Assembly (NCBI GenBank): GCA_017476305.1
Contig: JAFVAA010000661.1
Coordinates: 1 to 6,900 of the forward strand
Length of the DNA stretch: 6,900 nt
From: Lachnospiraceae bacterium
GTDB lineage: Bacteria; Bacillota; Clostridia; Lachnospirales; Lachnospiraceae
Direction: 5' to 3'
Within the stretch, counting starts at the first letter, position 1. Every line of letters begins with the position of its first letter. This document shows positions 1 to 5,551 of this stretch, piece after piece. The position numbers and the translations under genes are program-made. The notes beneath the pieces are model-generated. The model was given only the letters and a program-made list of their open reading frames with translations, was not told where the DNA came from and made no database searches.

Positions 1-327
1 CTTCATTTAGAATACATTTTCGAGTATCCGATATCACCTGTTCCAGCGTAATCGTCTTCATTTCTGCCTCCATGGACCGCTGCACCCCGGCCAGTCTTTC
101 ATCCATCACTTTATGGATGTTTCTCCCGACCGGACAGGCAGCATTCGGATTTTCATGAAAATGGAACAGACCTGTATCATCCACACAATCTACTGCTTCA
201 TAGACATCGTAAAATGTGATATCCGCTAACCCCCTGGCAAGTGTGATCCCGCTCTTTCCCTGACTGACTGCAATAATTCCCGCCTCCCTGAGCATAGTCA
301 TAACATTTCGGACAATGACGGGAATTC
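1..327 (-). pseudogene. Rrf2-family transcriptional regulator, N-terminally truncated remnant (also cut by window edge)
   Basis: The minus-strand frame reads PVIVRNVMTML, REAGI, GKSGITLARGLADIT, VYEAVDCV, LFHFHENPNAACPVGRNIH and then ITLEQVISDTRK. This is the typical order of a YwnA-like Rrf2 repressor: end of the recognition helix, wing, dimerisation helix. Family members are about 130-145 residues and start with a MKISSRF-like segment followed by the first two helices. That part (~50 residues) is absent: upstream of the Pro codon at 322-320 the frame continues only into low-complexity Lys/Asn codons and meets a stop at 367-365, with no plausible start. I searched the flanking DNA as far as the next gene and did not find the missing 5' part. 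The three-Cys pattern of Fe-S IscR types is not present. The break coincides with the brnT promoter, so the gene was probably truncated by arrival of, or deletion next to, the toxin-antitoxin locus. An internal ATG at 301-299 has no ribosome binding site. A non-functional regulator is the best reading. Confidence 0.8.
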
Positions 328-338
328 TTTTAACTATA

Positions 339-366
339 TTGCAATTTTTTTCTTTTTTGCTATACT
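339..366 (+). promoter_or_regulatory. Extended -10 promoter of the brnTA operon
   Basis: A -35-like TTGCAA (339-344) is followed by a 16-base spacer and TATACT (361-366). The TG at 358-359 gives an extended -10 element. Initiation about 7 bases after the -10 box would fall at 372-374, essentially on the brnT ATG at 373. The -35 lies inside the 8-base palindrome ATTGCAAT (338-345), a possible but weak operator half. BrnA antitoxins are known to repress their own promoter. Confidence 0.65.
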
Positions 367-372
367 AAGAAT

Positions 373-660
373 ATGAAAACAAATATATCAAACACTATTG
401 TTGAATGGGACAATACAAAAAATGCAATAAATAAAAAGAAACATGGCATCGGGTTCGAAACGGCTGCATTAGTATTTGCCGATGAGGAGCGGATTGAATA
501 CTACGACCAACTACACAGCACAGAGGAAGACCGCTATGTAGTCATCGGCTGTGTACAAGGAATTCTATATGTCGTTTACACCATGAGAAATGAAGCTGTA
601 CGACTTATTTCAGCCCGCATGGCTACTGCTACAGAAAGGAGAATCTACTATGGAGAATAA
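373..660 (+). CDS. brnT: BrnT family toxin (type II toxin-antitoxin, RelE-like ribonuclease fold)
   Basis: The 95-residue product is the usual size for BrnT. It carries the family hallmarks in order: VEWDNTKNAIN (10-20), KKHGIGFETAALVFAD (22-37), a YYDQLHSTEEDR segment (43-54), the VIG..GILYVVYT strands (57-70) and the C-terminal RLISARMATATERRIYY (77-93). The last is the conserved basic R-I/L-ISAR..T..ER signature. BrnT toxins inhibit translation by cleaving RNA and are neutralised by BrnA in a tight complex. The only in-frame ATG near the start of homology is at 373. It has no real Shine-Dalgarno sequence and sits at the predicted transcription start, so translation may be leaderless. The gene overlaps brnA by 11 bases. 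Lines sampled here are about 38-40% G+C against about 45% in the neighbouring minus-strand genes, consistent with acquisition. Confidence 0.92.
   Translation: MKTNISNTIVEWDNTKNAINKKKHGIGFETAALVFADEERIEYYDQLHSTEEDRYVVIGCVQGILYVVYTMRNEAVRLISARMATATERRIYYGE
635..641 (+). promoter_or_regulatory. Ribosome binding site of brnA
   Basis: AAAGGAG lies 8 bases before the ATG at 650, inside the 3' end of brnT. It decides the brnA start. An upstream in-frame ATG at 590 has no such site and would add 20 residues unrelated to the family. The strong site on the antitoxin, against none on the toxin, would favour antitoxin excess. Confidence 0.85.
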
Positions 661-970
661 TATTACTCGTACTATTATTTATGCCGGACAGCAGCCCACA
701 GAAGAACAGATTCATGAAATCGAACAAGCCGCATTAATGCCAATTATTACAGATGAAGATGCTCCAGAACTTACCAAAGAGCAATATGCAGAAATGACTG
801 CCATCGCAAAACAAAGGAGAAAAAAACAAATACAGCCCACTATTTCGCTTCGCATTTCTTTAGACACCTTAGAAAGAGCAAAAGCGACAGGAACAAATTA
901 CACAGATTTTCTAAGCAGACTTTTAGAAAATGCCATGAATGATCCACAGATGGTTTCTAAAAGCCTATAA
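650..970 (+). CDS. brnA: BrnA family antitoxin and autorepressor (DUF4415)
   Basis: The 106-residue product starts MENNITRTIIY and has a charged, probably flexible N-terminal half that would wrap BrnT. The C-terminal part begins with the basic linker QRRKKQ (55-60), followed by the strand QPTISLRIS (62-70) and two helices (about 71-79 and 83-97, NYTDFLSRLLENAM). This matches the ribbon-helix-helix DNA-binding fold of BrnA. Family members form a BrnA2-BrnT2 complex that represses the operon. The start at 650 is chosen because of the AAAGGAG site and the 11-base overlap with brnT, which implies translational coupling. It is somewhat longer than many BrnA proteins (about 80-100 residues), with a short tail NDPQMVSKSL. 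No transposase or integrase accompanies the pair. Confidence 0.9.
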   Translation: MENNITRTIIYAGQQPTEEQIHEIEQAALMPIITDEDAPELTKEQYAEMTAIAKQRRKKQIQPTISLRISLDTLERAKATGTNYTDFLSRLLENAMNDPQMVSKSL

Positions 971-1000
971 TTATAAACCCTTCGCATTCCTATATACACA

Positions 1001-1039
1001 AAAAAGCCCAAAATACTATTAAGATATTTTGGACTTTTT
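1001..1039 (-). terminator. Rho-independent terminator, bidirectional, between brnA and the DUF362 gene
   Basis: The arms at 1001-1015 and 1025-1039 are complementary over 15 bases around a 9-base loop, with one imperfect position. In minus-strand RNA it is a G-U wobble; in plus-strand RNA it is a C-A mismatch. The hairpin therefore suits the DUF362 transcript best. It ends in U runs in both directions and can also stop the brnTA transcript, whose last codon is 30 bases away. Confidence 0.8.
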
Positions 1040-1060
1040 TAACTCATACCATTCGTCGTA

Positions 1061-1960
1061 TCAATCCAATGGAATCAGCTCATACTCCTGCACGCCGATT
1101 CCCAGCTCTGCTGCCGCATCAATCGTATGCTCTCCGTTTCTGGAGGTCACTCTCTCCAGAAAATGCTCACGACCTGCATCGTCACTCTGCTTCACCAGAT
1201 CAATACATGCCCTGTCAATCGCCACCGGATCCGTAGAAATCAAAATCCCCATATCCTGTAAGCACGGATCCTCTGCTACTGCACAGCAGTCACAATCCAC
1301 AGACATATTTGCCATCACATTTACATATACGATATTTCCATCGAAATGATCCACAACTGCAGAAGCAGCCTCTGCCATGGACTCTAAAAAGTCATCCTGT
1401 GGCGGCAGATCCCCCCACACTACACTCTGCTCCTCTGTCTTCGTATACTTTCCTGCGGAGTGGATATTTACCTTTCCCGCTGTTGAAGCACAACCGATGG
1501 AAAGCTGTTTTAAAGCTCCGCCATATCCTCCCATCGGATGTCCTTTAAAGTGAGCAAGCACCAGCATAGAATCATAATTCAGGAAATTTTTCCCCATGAT
1601 ATCCTTTTTCAAATGCTTTGCATTTCTCTTGATCGGAATTTCAATGTCCGGTCCCTCTTTGTCCATCAGATCCACATCGAAATACTGGTTCCAGCCATGC
1701 TTTTCGATCAGTTTGACATGCTTTTCCGTGGAATTTCTGGCTCCTTCATACGCCGTATTGCACTCTACGATGGTTCCCCCGACATGCTCCACGATTGGCT
1801 TCCAAAAGGGCGGTCGTAAAAAATTCTGATTTCCCTCCTCCCCGGAATGCACCTTGACAGCTACTTTTCCCTCCAGCTTTTTCCCGAGCTTTTCATAAAG
1901 CTTCACTACGGTTTCCGGAGTAATCTCCTTTGCAAAATAAATCTTTGATACGGAACCCAT
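1061..1960 (-). CDS. DUF362 domain-containing protein
   Basis: The 299-residue product spans a complete DUF362 domain. It has the N-terminal KVAVKVHSGEEGNQNFLRP block (32-50), VECNTAYEGARN (65-76), the central HFKGHPMGGYGGALKQLSIGCAS block (137-159), and CDCCAVAEDPCLQDMG followed by ISTDPVAIDRA (223-251). The family is uncharacterised. Some members carry an added ferredoxin domain, but this one has no CxxCxxC motif and no signal peptide, so it should be cytoplasmic. Cys 223, 225, 226 and 233 plus Cys157 could bind a metal or an Fe-S cluster; that is inference. The ATG at 1960 is supported by AAAGGAGGT (1966-1974) five bases upstream. The gene lies 70 bases after the chemoreceptor gene on the same strand with no obvious terminator between them. 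A weak TATACA (1991-1996) could give it a promoter of its own, but I see no convincing -35 box. Confidence 0.88.
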   Translation of the reverse strand: MGSVSKIYFAKEITPETVVKLYEKLGKKLEGKVAVKVHSGEEGNQNFLRPPFWKPIVEHVGGTIVECNTAYEGARNSTEKHVKLIEKHGWNQYFDVDLMDKEGPDIEIPIKRNAKHLKKDIMGKNFLNYDSMLVLAHFKGHPMGGYGGALKQLSIGCASTAGKVNIHSAGKYTKTEEQSVVWGDLPPQDDFLESMAEAASAVVDHFDGNIVYVNVMANMSVDCDCCAVAEDPCLQDMGILISTDPVAIDRACIDLVKQSDDAGREHFLERVTSRNGEHTIDAAAELGIGVQEYELIPLD

Positions 1961-2030
1961 AATTTACCTCCTTTCCAGATGCTCCCCATTTGTATACTTT
2001 CAGGTTTCGATAATGAACCCCTGCATTTCC

Positions 2031-3692
2031 TTAAATCTTAAAATATCCGCAAATCTCTCTTAACGTCGCACAAGCCTCCATCGTATTACTAGACTGCTCG
2101 TGGATATTTGCCACGGTAGCTCCCATCTCTTCCATAGAAGCATTTGTCTCCTCGCAGCTTGCCGCATTTTCCTCCGAAACAGAAGAAAGACCGGCTACTG
2201 CATCCAAAACCTTATCCTTTTCACCACTCAGCTCTACAACCTTATTAGAAATATCCCCAATCGCCTCTGTATTCTCACTGATTTTTCCAGTCATGGTCTG
2301 GAAACTGTCACGCACCTGTGCAAGCACAGCACCCTCATTGTCAATCGCTTCCTTGATCCGGTTCGAGAGCTCTACATTCTGCTCAGAGGATTTGATGATT
2401 TCCGTCACAATATCCTGAATTTCCTTCGTAGACTGATCGGATTGGTTTGCCAGATTCGAAATTTCAGAAGCCACGACTGCAAAGCCCTTTCCGGCTTCTC
2501 CGGCTCTCGCTGCCTCGATAGAAGCATTTAAGGAAAGTAACGCCGTCTGACTCGTGATAGACGTAATCATCTCTGTCGCTGCCTGAATCTTTTCTACCGC
2601 TTCGGAAGAAGCCTGAATTCCATTTACGACATCATTGGAAATTTCAATCGTCTTTTTATTTGCATCCATCAGAACACCAATCTTTTCCTTCGCTGCATCA
2701 CTTTCCCTCTGTACCTCACCGGATGCCACATTTGCATCCTCTGCCAGAGTGTGGATTCTCTGAATCTCATCGCCAATCACCTTCATACTTTCCGAGGTAC
2801 CTGCGATATCCTCCGACATCGTGACAGAGCCCTGTGCGAGATCATCGACCGCCTTCGTAATCTCATCTGATGCGTTGTTACAGACATCTACACTTTCCAT
2901 GATTTTCGACATATCCTCATCAAAAACCTGAATATTATCCAAAACAGACCGAAGAACATTTCGCATATTCTGGCGCAGTGACATCAGAGAAAGCCCTAAA
3001 TAATTGATTTCATAGATACTGCTGCTTAATTCCTCTTCCCCTGACATGTCTCCTTCTGCAATCGTCGCTGTCGCATTTACCACATTCATCAGACGGGATT
3101 TAATCAGCTTTGCGACAAAGATAATGATCAGACCAAATACCACCACGCCGATCAGGGTAATGCCCGTAGAATAAAGAATGCCCCTCCGAATCTCTGCCTT
3201 TACTGCAGTCTGTGGCTCTCCGGCAAACGCCGCACCTACGACTGTTCCGGAACCATCCTTTACAGGAACATAATAACCATAATACTTACTTCCGCCGATT
3301 ACGACACCACTGACCTCGTGATCATTTCCTGCTGAAACCACTTTATAAATCGCAGGATCCATCTGTGTTCCTTCTGTTCTTTCCCCCTTTTCATCCGTGA
3401 TGGAGGTAATATATCTGGTATCTCCCAAAAACAGAGTCAGCTCGATATCCTGTCCCTTCAAACTGTCTACATAATCGTGCTCATAGGCAGCCCCGTCCGC
3501 GTTTACAATGTCCCATTCATAGTACATACGAAGCCCGTTTGCTGCTGCCTCCAGTCTGGAATATGCATTTTCCTCCAATGTCCGCTTCTGCGCCAGAGCA
3601 CTATATACATTCAGCAGCACAGCAATCGTAATCAATGGCAAAAATCCTACCAAAAGCAAAGTAAACAGTAACGTAAGTTTTTTTTCTTTCAT
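2031..3692 (-). CDS. Methyl-accepting chemotaxis protein with Cache-type sensor
   Basis: The 553-residue membrane receptor has TM1 at about 7-31, an extracytoplasmic sensor at about 32-170 and TM2 at about 171-196. A HAMP region (about 197-247) and a long helical signalling domain follow. The end of the sensor ([18 protein letters not shown]) is typical of a single Cache domain. The hairpin tip, which binds CheA and CheW, is canonical: [20 protein letters not shown] through [18 protein letters not shown] (about 379-418). Possible methylation helices flank it ([32 protein letters not shown]). There is no C-terminal tethering pentapeptide for CheR. The ATG at 3692 follows AAAGGAG (3703-3709) by 10 bases. 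No other chemotaxis gene is in the window, so it is an orphan receptor. Its ligand cannot be read from the sequence; Cache domains generally bind small metabolites such as amino or organic acids. Confidence 0.95.
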   Translation of the reverse strand: MKEKKLTLLFTLLLVGFLPLITIAVLLNVYSALAQKRTLEENAYSRLEAAANGLRMYYEWDIVNADGAAYEHDYVDSLKGQDIELTLFLGDTRYITSITDEKGERTEGTQMDPAIYKVVSAGNDHEVSGVVIGGSKYYGYYVPVKDGSGTVVGAAFAGEPQTAVKAEIRRGILYSTGITLIGVVVFGLIIIFVAKLIKSRLMNVVNATATIAEGDMSGEEELSSSIYEINYLGLSLMSLRQNMRNVLRSVLDNIQVFDEDMSKIMESVDVCNNASDEITKAVDDLAQGSVTMSEDIAGTSESMKVIGDEIQRIHTLAEDANVASGEVQRESDAAKEKIGVLMDANKKTIEISNDVVNGIQASSEAVEKIQAATEMITSITSQTALLSLNASIEAARAGEAGKGFAVVASEISNLANQSDQSTKEIQDIVTEIIKSSEQNVELSNRIKEAIDNEGAVLAQVRDSFQTMTGKISENTEAIGDISNKVVELSGEKDKVLDAVAGLSSVSEENAASCEETNASMEEMGATVANIHEQSSNTMEACATLREICGYFKI

Positions 3693-3750
3693 AAGTCTCT
3701 TTCTCCTTTTTCCTGGTATATATCCCTCAAACGCCCCTGATTATTTTCTT

Positions 3751-3779
3751 CGAATCACAGCTGCTTCATCTGCGACTCG
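3751..3779 (-). promoter_or_regulatory. Hairpin in the leader of the chemoreceptor mRNA
   Basis: CGAGTCGCAG (3779-3770) can pair with CTGTGATTCG (3760-3751) over 10 bp around a 9-base loop. Two of the pairs are G-U in minus-strand RNA and would be A-C mismatches on the plus strand, so the structure suits RNA of the mcp direction. It is not followed by a U run, so it is not a simple terminator. It does not match a riboswitch class that I recognise; in particular I do not see the conserved c-di-GMP-I motifs. Confidence 0.5.
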
Positions 3780-3800
3780 TCACACCCACCTTTCTGTTTT

Positions 3801-3823
3801 TTACAAACACGTGATTATTGTAA
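3801..3823. repeat. Inverted repeat TTACAA-N11-TTGTAA over the chemoreceptor -10 box
   Basis: Six-base perfect arms (3801-3806 and 3818-3823) are separated by 11 bases containing CACGTG. The right arm coincides with the -10 element, which is a usual place for a repressor operator. No regulator in the window can be assigned to it, and a dyad of this size in AT-rich DNA can occur by chance. Confidence 0.35.
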
Positions 3824-3846
3824 CACATTTTCAGGTCATCTGTCAC
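3817..3846 (-). promoter_or_regulatory. Promoter of the chemoreceptor gene
   Basis: On the minus strand GTGACA (3846-3841) is a 5/6 match to the -35 consensus. It is separated by 18 bases from TACAAT (3822-3817), which is preceded by TGT and so forms an extended -10 box. Transcription would begin near 3810, giving a leader of about 118 bases. A-tracts at 3847-3879 lie just upstream and could act as an UP element. The -10 box sits inside the dyad at 3801-3823. Confidence 0.6.
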
Positions 3847-3897
3847 TCTTTTACAAATTTTTTTCAAATGAAATTTTTGCCGAAAATCTTTTCATCG

Positions 3898-3930
3898 AAA
3901 AAGCAGGATATGCAATTTCCACATACCCTG
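3898..3930 (-). terminator. Rho-independent terminator of tRNA-Arg
   Basis: On the minus strand CAGGGTATG (3930-3922) pairs with CATATCCTG (3912-3904) over 9 bp including one G-U pair, with a 9-base loop. A C and then a run of five T (3902-3898) follow. It lies 43 bases after the tRNA 3' end. Confidence 0.85.
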
Positions 3931-3972
3931 TTTAAACATTCCTCTGCTCACAAACCCGGACAGAGTCCGCAG

Positions 3973-4046
<74 letters not shown>

Positions 4047-4071
4047 AATCAAATATTCATACCGAACAGAT

Positions 4072-4103
4072 ATTATATTACCACAGCTTCGGATAAAAAG
4101 CAA
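4072..4103 (-). promoter_or_regulatory. Promoter of tRNA-Arg
   Basis: On the minus strand TTGCTT (4103-4098) is followed by a 17-base spacer and TAATAT (4080-4075), which overlaps a perfect TATAAT (4077-4072). Initiation near 4065 would leave a short 5' leader of about 19 bases. A weak A-rich/T-rich hairpin at the same place could attenuate transcription from the upstream gene but is not a convincing terminator. Confidence 0.65.
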
Positions 4104-4122
4104 GCACTTTTTTTATTTTCCC

Positions 4123-5514
4123 TCATACAGCATTTTTCCTCATGCAGCACTGTTTATATTTTTTCCCGGAACCGCAAGGGCAGGGATCATTTCTTCCAAC
4201 CTTCTTCCCATTTCTTACAAATGGCATGTCAGAATATCCGTCTACGATGACATTGACAGAACCGGTGCTTTTTTCTTCCGGATACCATTCGTAAAAGTAG
4301 CCGGAGTGCATATAGGCATCCATCCTGTCATAGTCCTTTTTCATTTTTTCTTTTAGATAGCCCGGATTTTCACTTTTTTCCAATATCTCAAAAAAATCCC
4401 GGAGCTTTTCATAAAGAGCAGGATATTCCGTCTCTAAAAGCTTCGTCTGACCAAGAACTTCACCCCTCTGCATGAGCATGCACAGTTTCACATCGGTCTC
4501 TGCATACCTGCGGCACACATCATCTTCAAATGCATAAAAACAGAATACGCTGCAGGCTATCTTGAAAATCTCTAAAAATCTGTCATCGTATTGTATCTGG
4601 CCATACCGGTATTCTTCCTTATATCTGTGGATATCCTCCCTGACCTCTTTTCTCCTGCTGGCAGCCTCAAAGGTATCCAGAATATGTAACATCCTCTCCT
4701 TCACTTCATTCCGGGTGTCTCTGAAAAAATGCTCATCTAACAGGTTCACGGCCAGAGCAGCATTTTCTGAAAAAAGGGATCTGTGACCATCCACAAAATC
4801 CGAAAACAGCCGGAGCACCTCCAATTCTGTCCCAAAACGATCTGCACCAGAAAAAAGATGAAAAAAAATCTCTACAAAATCCGGAAATTCATCCTTTTTC
4901 CATTTTTCTTTATGCTCCAGGATTTCCAGCAGGATTGCCCGTTCTCTGATATAGTCGCCATAATAATCGCACTCATCCGCAAACATCAGAATGAAGTCCA
5001 GATCCCTGGCACCCATTTCATAGACCTTTTTGAATACCGGAAAAGCCTTTTTCATATATCCACGCTCATAGCAGGCATATGCCAGCCTCCGCTGGTACCA
5101 GATATTTTCCGGATCCTTCTGCACCAGTTTTTCTGCACTCTTTACCGCCTTTCCCGTATATCCGCACTTATCCTGTAAATCATTTAAAAGGTATAAAAAC
5201 CGTACCTCATCCGGTGCAAATGCACACGCTTCCTCACATATGCTGCAGGCCTTTTCCAGGCTTCCCTTACGATACAATGTCATGACCTCGTCCAGATAAC
5301 GAATCTGTTCCGGATCTGTCAGCGGGGCAAATTCGGGACCGGATGCCGCTTTTTCATCCATGTCTTTCAGCTGTTCATATGCACGGCGAATCTTTTGGAA
5401 CATCTCCGGATCCGACTCTGGCGTATGCTTTCTGACCATTTTAAAGTATGCCTTTTTTATTTCCTCCTTCGATGCTCCGTTTTTTAGTCCTAATATTTCG
5501 TAATACTCATTCAT
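4123..5514 (-). CDS. J-domain-like protein with TPR-like repeats and C-terminal SEC-C zinc motif
   Basis: The 463-residue cytosolic protein begins with a J-like domain: [23 protein letters not shown] (1-23), then [26 protein letters not shown] (24-49). Aligned to DnaJ, the catalytic HPD tripeptide is replaced by TPE (31-33), with a His at 30. Without HPD, stimulation of Hsp70 ATPase is not expected. Residues about 70-200 form helical pairs resembling TPRs (for example [17 protein letters not shown] and [18 protein letters not shown]). The region about 210-430 is a helical segment that I cannot assign. The C-terminus carries [19 protein letters not shown], a SEC-C motif with Cys 445, 447, 456 and 457 positioned for one zinc, as at the end of SecA. 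The gene starts 37 bases after the Hsp70 gene, so the two form an operon. The AAAGGAG site (5529-5535) is an unusually long 14 bases from the ATG. The probable role is an adaptor bringing Hsp70 to clients or ribosomes; that is inference. Confidence 0.85.
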   Translation of the reverse strand: MNEYYEILGLKNGASKEEIKKAYFKMVRKHTPESDPEMFQKIRRAYEQLKDMDEKAASGPEFAPLTDPEQIRYLDEVMTLYRKGSLEKACSICEEACAFAPDEVRFLYLLNDLQDKCGYTGKAVKSAEKLVQKDPENIWYQRRLAYACYERGYMKKAFPVFKKVYEMGARDLDFILMFADECDYYGDYIRERAILLEILEHKEKWKKDEFPDFVEIFFHLFSGADRFGTELEVLRLFSDFVDGHRSLFSENAALAVNLLDEHFFRDTRNEVKERMLHILDTFEAASRRKEVREDIHRYKEEYRYGQIQYDDRFLEIFKIACSVFCFYAFEDDVCRRYAETDVKLCMLMQRGEVLGQTKLLETEYPALYEKLRDFFEILEKSENPGYLKEKMKKDYDRMDAYMHSGYFYEWYPEEKSTGSVNVIVDGYSDMPFVRNGKKVGRNDPCPCGSGKKYKQCCMRKNAV

Positions 5515-5551
5515 CGTTTTCTATCCGTCTCCTTTGCCCTTCCCATAAGTC

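Noticed and set aside
590..649. Upstream in-frame ATG giving a 126-residue BrnA
   Set aside because: There is no ribosome binding site there, the extra 20 residues do not resemble BrnA, and AAAGGAG is ideally placed for the ATG at 650.
1029..1349. Plus-strand reading frame of 106 codons
   Set aside because: It lies over the terminator and the 3' end of the DUF362 gene. Its composition is that of an antisense shadow, and it has no ribosome binding site or family resemblance.
2100..2531. Plus-strand reading frame of 143 codons
   Set aside because: It is fully antisense to the conserved signalling domain of the chemoreceptor.
3693..3830. c-di-GMP or other known riboswitch in the mcp leader
   Set aside because: Only one clear stem is visible and the conserved motifs of the classes I know are absent. 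I report it as an unclassified hairpin instead.
4783..5178. Plus-strand reading frame of 131 codons
   Set aside because: It is antisense to the TPR-like region of the J-like protein and has no recognisable protein signature.
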